Positions 33,801 through 43,069 of a stretch of 64,000 nucleotides of DNA are shown here, one piece after another. Each line of letters starts with the position of its first letter. The stretch's first letter is position 1. The stretch covers positions 171,382,807 to 171,446,806 of the forward strand of contig CM061141.1 in assembly GCA_030789695.1 (NCBI GenBank), read 5' to 3'. The translations under genes were made by a program, and so were the position numbers. This stretch comes from Scilla litardierei (taxonomy: Eukaryota > Streptophyta > Magnoliopsida > Asparagales > Asparagaceae). The notes under the pieces were generated by a model. It was not told where the DNA came from. It saw only the letters and a list, made by a program, of their open reading frames with translations, and did not search any database.

Positions 33801-36800
33801 TTCCAACGGATATTTTTTGCAGAATTTTATGATCTCCGGGCTATTTTCTACATTTTCTGTAAGATATGGATCTTTATTAAATGATATGATTTTTATATCA
33901 TAATTTTGTCTTCCCTTATTTTTTTCAGTTGAACATGGCGATTTCTCGGTTCCAACATACATTTTTGCAGATTGTTTTATAATTTGGTGCTATTTTCTAC
34001 ATTTTATGGAAGATATTGGTCTATATATTAAATGATACGATTTTTTAGGTTCTAATTTTGTCTTCTCTTATTTTTCTTTTGAAGATGGCGATCTCTCGAT
34101 TCAAACGGACATTTTTTCGGATTTTTCTGAGCTCGGTGATATTTTTTAAATTTTATGGAAGTTATGGATCTTTTTATTAAATGATCTTCTCTTATTTTTT
34201 CAGTTGAAGATGGCGTCACCTGGTTCAAATGAAATTTTTTGCGAATTTTTATGAGCTCGGGGCTATTTTTTACATTTTCTGGAAGATATGTATCGTTTGA
34301 TATGATTTTTTTGGTTTAATTTGGTCTTCTATTATTTATTTGTTGAAGATGGCGTCCTCTTGATTCCAATAGACATTTTTGTGGATTTGTTTGAGCGAGC
34401 TATTTTCTACATTTTCTGTAAGATATGGTTCTTTGTAAATGATATGATTTTTATAGTCTAATTGTGTCATCACTTATTTTTCATTTGATGATGGCGATCT
34501 CCTGGATCCAACAAACTTTTTTACGGATTTTTTTGAGCTCGGGTCTATTTTCTACATTTTCTGAAAGATACATATTTTTTATTAAATGATATTATTTTTG
34601 GACTAATTTTGTTCTCTTTTTTTGGACGTAGAAGGCAATCTCCTAGTTCCAACTTACTTTTTAAACGATATTATTTTTGGACTAATTTGTTCTCTTTTTT
34701 CGGTTGAAGAAGACGATCTCCCGGTTCCAACTTACTTTTTGGCGGATTTTTCTTAGCTCGGGGCTATTTTCTATATTTTCTGTAAGATATGGATCTTTAT
34801 TTTAAATGAAATGTTTTTATAGCCTAATTTTATCTTCTCTTATTTTTCGATTGAATATGACAATCTCCCGGTTCCAACGAGCATTTTGCGGACTTCTCTG
34901 AGCTCTGGACTATTTTCTATATTTTCTGAAAGATATGGATCTTTTTATTAAATGATATGATTTTTGGCCTAATTTTGTCTTTGTTTTTTATTTGAAGATG
35001 ACGATCTCCCGGTTCCAACAAACAATTTACGGATTTTTTAAGCTTAGCGCTATATTTGGCATTTTTAGTAAGATATGTATCTTTATATTTAATGATATGA
35101 TTTTTAAATCCTAATTTTGTCTTCTCTTATTTTTTCAATTGTAGATGTCGATCTCCCGATTCCATCGGATATTGTTGCAGATTTTTCTAAGCTTGGGTTA
35201 TTTTCTACATTTTGTGGAAGATATGGATGTTTTATTAAATGATATGATTTTTATATCCTACGTTTTTCTTCTCTTATTTTTCAGTTGAAGATGGCGATCT
35301 TTCGATTCCAACTGATATTTTCGCTGATTTTTCTGAGCTCGGGGCTCTTTCTAATTTTTTTTGAAAGATATTGATCTTTTTATTAAATGATAGGATTTTT
35401 GGCCTAATTCTATATTCTCTTATTTTTCAATTGAAGATGGCGATCTCCCGGTTCAAACGGACATTCTTTGTATTTTTCTGAGCCCATGACTATTTTCTAC
35501 ATTTTCTGGAAGATTGGATCTTTTGAATCGAAATATAATATTTTATTGCCTAATTTTATCCCCTCTTATTTTTAGTTGAAGATGGCGATTTCCCAGTTGC
35601 AATAGAAATTTTTGCAGATTTTTCTAAGGTCGAGTGTATTTTTAAATTTTATATAGTATATGGATCTTTTTATTAAATGATATGATTTTTATAGGCTAAT
35701 TTTATCTTCACTTATTTTTCAGTTGAAGATGGCAATCTCCACTAACCAACTGACATTGTTACAGATTTTTCCGAACTCGGGCCAATTTCTACTTTTTATG
35801 GAAGATATGTATCTTTTTATTAAATACTATGATTTTTTGGCTTAATTTTGTCTACTCTTATTTTTCAATTGAATATGACGATCTTTCGGTTCCAACGGAC
35901 ATTTTTGCGGATTTTCTGAGCTTGGGGCTATTTTCCGTATTTTGGAGAAAATATGGATTTTAATTAAATGATTTGATTGTTCTAGCCTAATTTTGTCATC
36001 TCTTATTTTTCACTTGAAGATGGCGGTCTCCCGGTTCCAACTGATGTTTTTGCAAATTTTTCCGACATCGGGGCGATTTTCTGAATTTTCTGAAAGATAT
36101 TGATCATTTTATTAAATAATATGATTTATGGCCAAATTTTATCTTCTATATTTTTTCGTTGATGATGGCGATCTCCCGGTTCCAACAGATATTTTTGCAG
36201 ATTTTTCTTAGCTCCGTGCTAGCTTGTATTAACTGGTAGATATCGACCGTTTTATTAAATGATATTATTTTTGGCCGAATTTTTTTTAATTGTTAAATTC
36301 AGTGATCTCTCGATTTCAACGAATATTTTTGTGGATTGTTCTGAGCCCTGGACTATTTTCTATATTATCTGGAAGATATCAACCGTTTTATTAAATGATA
36401 TGATTTGTTAGCCAAATTTTGTTTTATTTTTTTGTTAAATTTAGTGATCTCCCGGTTCCGACAGATATTTATTTGGATTTTTTTGAGCAGGTGATACTTT
36501 CTACATTTTATGGAAAATAAGAATCTTTATGTTAAATTATTTGATTTTTATTGCGAAATTTTGTCTTCTATTATTTTTAAGTTGAACATAGCGATCTCCC
36601 AGTTCCAACGGACATTTTTTGGAATTTCTGAGCTTGGTGCTATTTTATTTATTTTATAGAAGATATGGATCTTTTTATTAAATGATATGATTATTAGCTT
36701 AAGTTTGTCTTCTATTATTTTAAAGTTGAAGATGCGATCTTGTGGTGTTCCAACTTACATTTTTGCGGATTTTTCTGAGCTCGGGGCTATTTTCTAAATT

Positions 36801-37168
36801 TTATGGAAGATATGGAGCTTTTTATTAAATGAAATTATTTTAATAACTAATGTTTGTCTTCTCTAATATTTTAGTTCAAGATGGCATTCTCTTGGTCCCA
36901 AGGGACATTTTTGCTGATTTTTCTGAGCTCCAGGATTTTTTCCACATTTTCTAGAAGATATGGATCGTTTAATTAATTGAAATGATTTTTTGGCCTAATT
37001 TTGTCTTCTCTTATTTTTCCAGTTGAAGTTGGCGATCTTCCAGTTCCAATGGACATTTTTGCGGATATTTCTGAGATCCAGTCTTTTTCCACATTTTCTG
37101 GAAGATATGGATCGTTTTATTAAATGATCCATATGGAAAACAAAATTTGGCCAAAAAATGTTTGTTGG
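27854..37168 (-). repeat. 147-bp satellite array, reverse, segment B1
   Basis: The landmarks appear as reverse complements in order: GGCCTAATTTTGTCTTCTC, TTATTTTTCAGTTGAAGATG, GCGATCTCCCGGTTCCAAC, GGACATTTTTGCGGATTTTT, CTGAGCTCGGGGCTATTTTC, GATATGGATC, TTTTTATTAAATGATATGA. There are roughly 60 monomers. Short forward islands lie at ~29335-29390 and ~30556-30750, and a shortened monomer at ~29020. The segment ends where E2 enters the module at GTTTGTTGG. Confidence 0.92.
30556..30750 (+). repeat. Strand-switch module in the reverse array
   Basis: In the reverse array this island reads forward (GACAAAATTAGGCC, GTTGGAACCAGGAAATCATC, GAAGACAAAATTCGGAACC). It leaves through TTTTTATATATCATTTTCT, the reverse complement of the switch text seen at 24355. 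The same module, split by E2, lies at 37126-37168 plus 55358-55515. Confidence 0.72.
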
Positions 37169-37459
37169 TGTAACGACTGGTTTTCATGTATCGGGATTTA
37201 TTATATTATATTATGAGTTTTGGTGGATTTTCTCTATATATGTGGTTTTCGTCTCCGTAACTTTCATTCTCGATCGTATCGTCGTGTTTTCTAGCTTCTT
37301 TCTTAGAATCGTCGATTTTGGAGCAAGTCATTCGTGACGGGCTTCGTATCGGTCATATCTTATTGTTAGATCAAGCCTAGGAGTCTTAGGAATTGATCCC
37401 GGAGCTTCGCGCTCCATTTTGGAACTTTTGGTGCACATTAGCCGGTGTGAGAAGGGGCA

Positions 37460-37860
37460 ATGACCGACTAGATGACGATCCAGTCGGTCGGCAATCCTTC
37501 TTGAACCGACTAGTTGGCTTTCTAAATTTCTCAGGAGTTACTGTTTATCGTTAGTCGGTCTAAGAACGTTGGTTGACCGACTAGGTTGCAAACTAGTCGG
37601 TCGGCAATGCTTCTTTAACCGACTAACACATCATCTAAATTTTGGTATCAGTACTGTTCATTCTTAGTCGGTCTAAGTTCATATCTCGACCGACTAGTTG
37701 TCGAACTAGTCGGTCAGCAGTTGTTCATTGACCGACTAAATCTAAATCCTAATTCTGTACAGGAGTTACTGTTTACACTTAGTCGGTCTGCGTTGGTCAA
37801 CCGACCGACTAGTTCCCAAACTAGTCGGTCAGTGGTTGCTCTTTGACCGACTAATCTGTG
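37460..37860 (+). repeat. ACTAGTCGGTC motif array in the E2 U3
   Basis: About four ~114-bp units (TTAGTCGGTC at 37551, 37664 and 37779, with a degenerate first unit at ~37466). Each full unit has the motif in alternating orientation: TTAGTCGGTC, GACCGACTAG, ACTAGTCGGTC, GACCGACTAA. The spacer often reads AGGAGTTACTGTTTA. It is repeated in the 3' LTR at ~53225-53620. Lying just upstream of the TATA box, it could be a cluster of transcription-factor sites or fold into hairpins. Confidence 0.85.
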
Positions 37861-37897
37861 TTAAAACCCTAATTTCTGGGCAGCCGCCAGCCCATCC

Positions 37898-37905
37898 TAT
37901 TTAAA
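37898..37905 (+). promoter_or_regulatory. Probable TATA box, E2 5' LTR
   Basis: TATTTAAA in CATCCTATTTAAACCCC, about 40 bp after the motif array. It is matched in the 3' LTR (53662-53669) and in the E1 LTRs. Confidence 0.6.
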
Positions 37906-38175
37906 CCCCTCCCAAACGTTTTCTTCTTCCTCCTCGCGACCTAAAACCCTACTTTCTCCCCCATTGAGCCCCCTTCTCCCCCAAACCATTATTCCTTCAT
38001 CCCTAGCCCAAGATCCATCATCCAAACTCTCCCTCAACACATTCTACCTCTCATCTTCCCCAAAATCTCATCAAATCCCCAAAATCCCCCCAAAACCCTA
38101 GTTCTCCAAAACTTCTCCATTCGTTTCCAGATCTGGTCCTTAGGTTCTCCGGAGTGTTTCTTCCGCCTCCTCACG

Positions 38176-38270
38176 GTAAGAAATCGATCTCTTGATGTTT
38201 TCCTAACCCATATGTTTTATGAAACCCTAATGAAATTACATGTTGTTTAATGATTGTTTCTCCATAACAG
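38176..38270 (+). other. Possible leader intron in the E2 LTR
   Basis: A strong plant-like donor (CACG/GTAAGAAAT) and an acceptor preceded by pyrimidines (TTTCTCCATAACAG/CG) enclose 95 AT-rich nucleotides. Both ends are kept in the 3' LTR, although its donor reads CATG/GTAAG. No reading frame is available to test it. Confidence 0.35.
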
Positions 38271-38404
38271 CGACCTCCCCGTAGATTAGCATCCGCGAGA
38301 CGAACCCTCGTTGATCGTCATCCTCGGTGCTAGGCAAGTGAAACTTGCCACTTAGGGTTTAGGCCATGTTTTAGGCCATTTGCTTGTTGTAGGCGTAAAA
38401 GAGG

Positions 38405-39308
38405 CTAGGCGACGAAATGATACTCGCCTAGGCGTAATTTTAGGAACTAGCTTGACAACGAAGCTAGATCCGACATTTATCATGTTGCACAATTACCATG
38501 TCATGTTTAAATTCCATTAACAGTACACAAATTAATTGTCATGTCATTGCATTCCTTAAGTGATCCCGTGATTGCGTAGCATCGCTACAATACTTGTGTT
38601 TCCTGGCTCGTGACCAGAAGCGAGCATAATGAGTTGCTAACCCCAACGCTCGATATTGAATTGTGATCTAGGAAAACAAGCTCCCGTGCGGGGCAACCCT
38701 GGCTCATTTACTGGGCTCATGTACAGGGCTCCTGGCTTGTTTACGTGTGGGATGGGGTAAGAGTTAAGCGGTCATTCAACTGGGAGTCTGCCTGATCAGC
38801 AACTGCAGTTGTAAGGCGTAAACTCTGGGGTGGGGTAGTGTTAAGCGGCCAATCAGCGTGAATGCTATACCATTCAGCTGTAAGGCGTAAACATCTACAA
38901 ACAACCGTGAAACGTGAATAGTGAATTGATTGAGATTGTTAGTAGCTTGGCTACTCTTGTCTTGTCCCGATAATTGTTCTCTTGTACTTATTGTTCACCA
39001 TGTCTTGCTTGTGCACTCATGTTATAACTGCCATGTCATGCATACTAAAACTGCTAGGTTGCTAGTTGCCTTACTTTCAGTTTCCTTGCCCAAGTCTTTT
39101 AGACTTGCTGACATGTGCCCCTTTACTCTTTTGGGTGACACATGTTAGATCCCGAGCCTGAGTACCTTGTTGAGGACGAGGTGTTTGCTGACGCCGAGCC
39201 CGAGCTTATGTTTGACGGGGAGTACGTGGACACTGGGGACCAGTCCTAGTGTCTTCGTTGTGTTTTCCTTTTGTTTAGACTGCTGTTTTGTTGTCGGTGC
39301 GTAGCACC
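38405..39308 (+). other. Conserved hairpin series in the E2 leader RNA
   Basis: Same order as E1. HP1 38405-38431: arms CTAGGCGA/TCGCCTAG, 11-nt loop containing GAAATGATA. HP2 38447-38467: CTAGCTT/AAGCTAG, loop GACAACG. HP3 38606-38625. HP4 38941-38955: AGTAGC/GCTACT. HP5 39091-39107: CAAGTC/GACTTG. HP6 39111-39145: ACATGTG/CACATGT. HP7 39296-39308: GGTGC/GCACC. Relative to E1, the two innermost HP1 pairs changed on both arms together (A-T to G-C, G-C to A-T), while the loop core stayed. Confidence 0.65.
39142..39249 (+). CDS. Acidic 35-aa micro-ORF in the E2 5' LTR
   Basis: 35 codons, ATG to TAG, starting MLDPEPEYLVED and ending YVDTGDQS, rich in Asp/Glu and without Lys or Arg. It aligns with the E1 micro-ORF without gaps, whereas the sequence just after the stop aligns only with gaps. 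The function is unknown. It would be an upstream ORF on the genomic RNA. Confidence 0.5.
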   Translation: MLDPEPEYLVEDEVFADAEPELMFDGEYVDTGDQS

Positions 39309-39593
39309 TATACTTTGTCACGTTGTTGCTTTTGTTGGCCTTGTTCTGGGCCTTTAGACTCTTTCTTTTAGCCTGGTGGCTTTTCTGGATGTTGGACTTA
39401 TTTCCGCGTTGGACATTATGAGATATGAGAATTTTATTTCTATCTCTCCTTGTGTTATTATTGTTGTTCCGTTTGTGGTTACATGGACCTGCTTATGTTT
39501 TATTGACGCTTATCGGGTTTGGGGCTTCACAGCTCCACTCTCGTGCGGACCTATTCACGTCTCGTCTCCATTTTAGGGAAGCGGGGCGTGACA

Positions 39594-39736
39594 GGTTTTG
39601 TTGGTGGCCCATGCAGGTCCTTCTGTAACTGCGATTGTCGGAATAACGATAATAATATTAGAATGTCCAATAAACTAAGTTCGACGTCCGAGTCATATGC
39701 TATGAGTCTAATCTGCTTCGTTTTCTGTGTCACTAG
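39594..39736 (+). promoter_or_regulatory. E2 untranslated leader after the LTR, primer-site region
   Basis: It starts with GGTTTTGTTGGTGGCCCATG, identical to E1. The rest is about 70% alike and ends TCACTAG before the gag ATG. No tRNA complement was recognised. A CATGCAG/GTCC donor-like site falls where E1 has TGTAG/GTTT. Confidence 0.5.
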
Positions 39737-40909
39737 ATGGCAGGAAGACGATTCACCCGTGGTGGGGGTAGTGGTGCGCTCCTTCATGATGAGGAGCCTG
39801 AGCGGGAACCCACCAACGGAGAGATGATGCGGATGATGCTCCAGATGATGCAAGTGCAGCAGGGCGTGCTCCTGCAAGTCCAGAATGCTCCACTTGCTCG
39901 AGCTGCCCGGGCTCTTCCGGATGTCCCTCGCTCCGAGCCAGGAGCGAAGCAATTTCGGGAGCTGGGTCCCGCATATTTTGATGGGTCTGAGGGTCATCTG
40001 GCTGCCGATGAGTGGATTCGGAACATTGAGGATAATTTGAAGATGGCCAAGATCACCCCGACTGGATGGGTTGATTTGGCGAAGAGGCAAATTAAGGATA
40101 ACGCTCGGAACTGGTGGGATGCGGAAGAGAAGATGCTGGTGGAGCCGATAGCTTGGACTACCTTTAAGTCCAGGTTTGATGAGGAATTCTTTCTGAAGGC
40201 TGCTAAGAAGGAGATGCTGCAGCGCTTCATTGATCTGAAGCAAGGGAGCTTGACGGTGGACCAGTACCACCAAGAGTTCACTAGGCTGAGTCGGTTCGCA
40301 CCGAAGATGGTGCAGGATGCTGATGAGAGGGCTCAGAGGTTCCTGCAGGGACTTGCTTTGGAGCTCCAGGGTTTTGTGTCTTCCTCCGATCTGGACTCCT
40401 ATCAGAAGGTTCTGGTCGCTGCGAGGAGGCATGAGCTGAACCTGAGTCAGAGGAGAGGACATGTTTCTGGTGCTGGGAAGAGGCCTATGGAGCAGGCCAG
40501 GGCGGTGGTTAGGCCTGGTTTCAAGCCTAATCAGCCAGCTCAGTTCAAGAGGCCAGGAGGGCCTATTCTGAAGACTTGCCATTTCTGCGGCAAGCCTGGC
40601 CACATCAAGGACCAGTGTCGGAAGTTTTTGGGCCAGTGTCTGGTTTGTGGTGATGCTTCCCATGCCGCGAAGGATTATCGGCATGCGAGTCAGCTGCGGA
40701 GGGCACCTGTTGCAGCACAGCCGTTGCAGCAGCGAGCGTCTGTTCCTGCTGGACGTGGAGCAGCTCTTGTCCCGCAGAGGCAGGCTTTCCAGCAGGCTGT
40801 TCCGTCGAGGAGGCAGGCTTTTCTAATGACCGCTGTGGAGAGCGAAGCTGTGGATGAGGTTATCGCAGGTAATCCTCAATCTAGCTGTTACTTTCCTAGC
40901 TGGTTTTGA
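39737..40909 (+). CDS. gag: E2 gag
   Basis: Open from ATG 39737 (MAGRRFTRGGGSG), with no frameshift. The Gag domain (ARNWWDAEEKML, FKSRFDEEFF, DQYHQEFTRLSRFAPKMV) is followed by the first CCHC knuckle, CHFCGKPGHIKDQC. The second knuckle has lost its last cysteine (CLVCGDASHAAKDY). The spliced exon ends at 40868. Without splicing, translation runs about 13 codons into intron 1 and stops at 40909, giving a stand-alone Gag of ~390 aa. It is about 30 aa longer than E1 near the N-terminus. Confidence 0.88.
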   Translation: MAGRRFTRGGGSGALLHDEEPEREPTNGEMMRMMLQMMQVQQGVLLQVQNAPLARAARALPDVPRSEPGAKQFRELGPAYFDGSEGHLAADEWIRNIEDNLKMAKITPTGWVDLAKRQIKDNARNWWDAEEKMLVEPIAWTTFKSRFDEEFFLKAAKKEMLQRFIDLKQGSLTVDQYHQEFTRLSRFAPKMVQDADERAQRFLQGLALELQGFVSSSDLDSYQKVLVAARRHELNLSQRRGHVSGAGKRPMEQARAVVRPGFKPNQPAQFKRPGGPILKTCHFCGKPGHIKDQCRKFLGQCLVCGDASHAAKDYRHASQLRRAPVAAQPLQQRASVPAGRGAALVPQRQAFQQAVPSRRQAFLMTAVESEAVDEVIAGNPQSSCYFPSWF

Positions 40910-40981
40910 TTGTTAGATTGTGTTGTTTGCTTGAATATGGTTGTTTGCTAGACTAGGGTTTGATTGTTAATTGCTTGTTAG
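40869..40981 (+). other. E2 intron 1 (predicted), between Gag and protease
   Basis: 113 nt, donor GCAG/GTAATC, acceptor TTGTTAG/GTGTG. Removing it joins VIAG to the VVLVCTFPA protease start in frame, at the same codon as E1 intron 1. The interior has diverged between E1 and E2 more than the exons, but the splice sites are kept, as expected of a real intron. Confidence 0.75.
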
Positions 40982-42066
40982 GTGTGGTTTTGGTGTGCAC
41001 ATTTCCTGCATGAGTCCTCTTTGACTCTGGTGCATCGATGTGCATTATTTCTCAGAGCTTCGTGGAGAGGCATTCCTTGTCAACGTCCCCTCTTCCCAAG
41101 AGTTGAAATATCGTTACAGGGAATGGCGTGGTCTCGGTGCATCGTGGTTGCAATTCTTACCCGTTGGTGGTCTGTGGACATGAGCTTTTCGCTGATTTCA
41201 TTGTCCACGACACCATCAACTATGATGCGGTTCTTGGGATGGACTGGCTTGCGAGCTTCTATGCTACGATCGACTGCAGGAGAAAGAAGGTGGTGTTCGA
41301 GATTCCTGGACATCCAGTATTTGAGTTCAGTCGTGGTAGCAGTTCGCTTGGTCCGGTCAGATTTCGGGCCATACCGGTGGAGGTTGTGGCTATGCAGATG
41401 GAGTTGGAGAGGCCAGCTGTGGTGCGATATTTTGATGACGTCTTCCCCGAGGAGATGTATGGACTGCCACCTGATCGAGCTTTGGAGTTTTCTATTGATC
41501 TTATTCCAGGTGCACAGCCCATTTCGAAGGCACCATATCGTATGGCACCCGCTGAGTTGGAGGAGTTGCGGAAGCAGCTGGATGAGCTTTTGCTGAAGGG
41601 TTATATCAATCCTAGTGTGTCTCCGTGGGGAGCACCGATGCTACTGGTGAAGAAGAAGGATGGTTCGCGTCGCATGTGCGTGGACTATCGGGAGTTGAAT
41701 GCGGTGACCATCAAGAATAAATACACGTTGCCTCGCATCGATGATATTTTTGATCAGCTTGGAGGCTCGAGGGTGTTTTCTAAGTTGGATTTGAGGAGGG
41801 GTTACCATCAGTTGAAGGTGAAGAAGGGATATGTTCCGAAGACAGCGTTCAGGACGAAGTATGGACACTACGAGTTTGTGGTTATGCCTTTCGGCGTAAC
41901 TAACGCACCTGCAGTTTTCATGAATCTGATGAACCTGATTTTCTACGACTTTCTGGATAAGTTTGTCTTTATCTTTATTGACGACATTCTGATCTATTCA
42001 AGGTCGGAGGAAGAGCATGCCTCGCACTTAAGGACGGTGTTGGAGATTTTGAGGAAGCATCGTTTG
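40982..42066 (+). pseudogene. pol: E2 pol 5' part: protease and reverse transcriptase (two stops, cut by E3)
   Basis: The protease DSGAS motif is present, but TGA stops lie at 41011 (CGA in E1) and 41104 (TGG in E1). The frame is then open from ~41128. RT landmarks are [45 protein letters not shown] and the catalytic FIDDILIYS at ~41974. E3 enters after KHRL at 42066. The rest of RT continues at 50577. Confidence 0.88.
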
Positions 42067-43012
42067 TGTTACGCCTATTTGACCGAGACCCATAAAGCAC
42101 GAGCCCAAGAGCCCACCTGCATCCTGAAAGCCCATTCGACAAAGGCCCTACAAGGGAACTTCTCGAAACGTCGATCCGACCCGGCCCCGATAACCCGTTG
42201 GTCGTTCGCCCACTCCTGCGAAAACCGCTCCCCCGGACACGCGACCACTAAATGGCGATAATGGGGAGGTGCTGGCATGGCGGAGAGGGCGGCGGCGAGG
42301 GGGGACGGATGGGGCACGATCGATGGCGGGCGTGGGACGTGGGCCAGAGCCAATCACGCTGGGAGCTCTACAAAAGGGTCAGGAAGACGACGAAGAAAGG
42401 GACCGCATCTCAGGTAACAAAACCTAAGGTACTCCATCAACGACCTCGTTCCCCCCAATTCATCTCCTTCCTCCCCCGCTCGCGCCGAGAGACGCCGTCA
42501 CGATCTCCTCACGAGTCGGACCGTCTCCGCCGGGCCTCCTTTCTCAGATCTCTATCTGACTTAGGCATCGGAGGGGATTTGGCCGGAACCAAGGTCCGGC
42601 CCCCTGACGAGCGTTCTCGTCTACGCAGGTGGACAACGGACCAACGGGCCGAGGCTACCCCTCGCCCCTCTCCGACCACTCGATCAACCGGACAGTGAGG
42701 CTTCCCCTCACCATCAGCCTTCCGTGGCCGAGCACGCCCTACCGAGGCCGAGCGTCCTAATCGGGTCCGAGACTCACCCTCGCCACCCGACGGCCGTGCA
42801 TCTACCCGGGCGACTGAGGCTACCCCTCGTCCCCCTCCCAGCCGAGGCCGAGCACGTCCGTCCGAGGCCGAGCGTCTCAACCAGGGCCGAGGCTTCCCCT
42901 CGCCCCTTCTGCACCGATTCGAAGCCCCCGAGGGACCCAAAGCGGGCCCCTTGACCACGTTGACCGGGTTCTCCACGGTCAACGCATTGTAGTGAGAAAA
43001 CACTCTGAAACA
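42067..43012 (+). repeat. E3 5' LTR
   Basis: 946 bp. A TATA-like CTCTACAAAAGGG lies at ~42366. The distal half (~42640-42910) repeats GCCGAGGC(T)TCCCCTCG-type and GGCCGAGCACG-type motifs several times, producing spurious open frames on both strands. Confidence 0.92.
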
Positions 43013-43014
43013 TC

Positions 43015-43030
43015 TGGCGCCGTCTGTGGG
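43015..43030 (+). promoter_or_regulatory. E3 primer-binding site
   Basis: TGGCGCCGTCTGTGGG starts two bases after the LTR. TGGCGCCGT complements the 3' end of plant tRNA-Asp (…ACGGCGCCA); the following bases do not extend the match. The position is as expected for minus-strand priming. Confidence 0.7.
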
Positions 43031-43069
43031 AACGAAAACTGTCCCACGAAGAAACAAACCACATCTGCG

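Larger units (their letters stand above)
37169..39593 (+). repeat. E2 5' LTR
   Basis: 2425 bp, the same length as the 3' LTR at 52933-55357. It contains a ~114-bp repeat block in U3 (37460-37860), a TATA box (37898), a possible leader intron (38176-38270), hairpins (38405-39308) and the micro-ORF (39142-39249). U3 differs strongly from E1, but the leader half shares many blocks with it (for example AGGCAAGTGAAACTTG at ~38333). Confidence 0.92.

Noticed and set aside
1181..37168. Calling the satellite a functional centromere
   Set aside because: Period and chromovirus content are compatible, but nothing in the sequence shows CENH3 loading. Pericentromere or knob heterochromatin fits as well.
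37460..37860. CRISPR-like look of the E2 motif array
   Set aside because: The motif alternates in orientation, the units are near-identical including spacers, it lies in an LTR, and the genome is a plant's.
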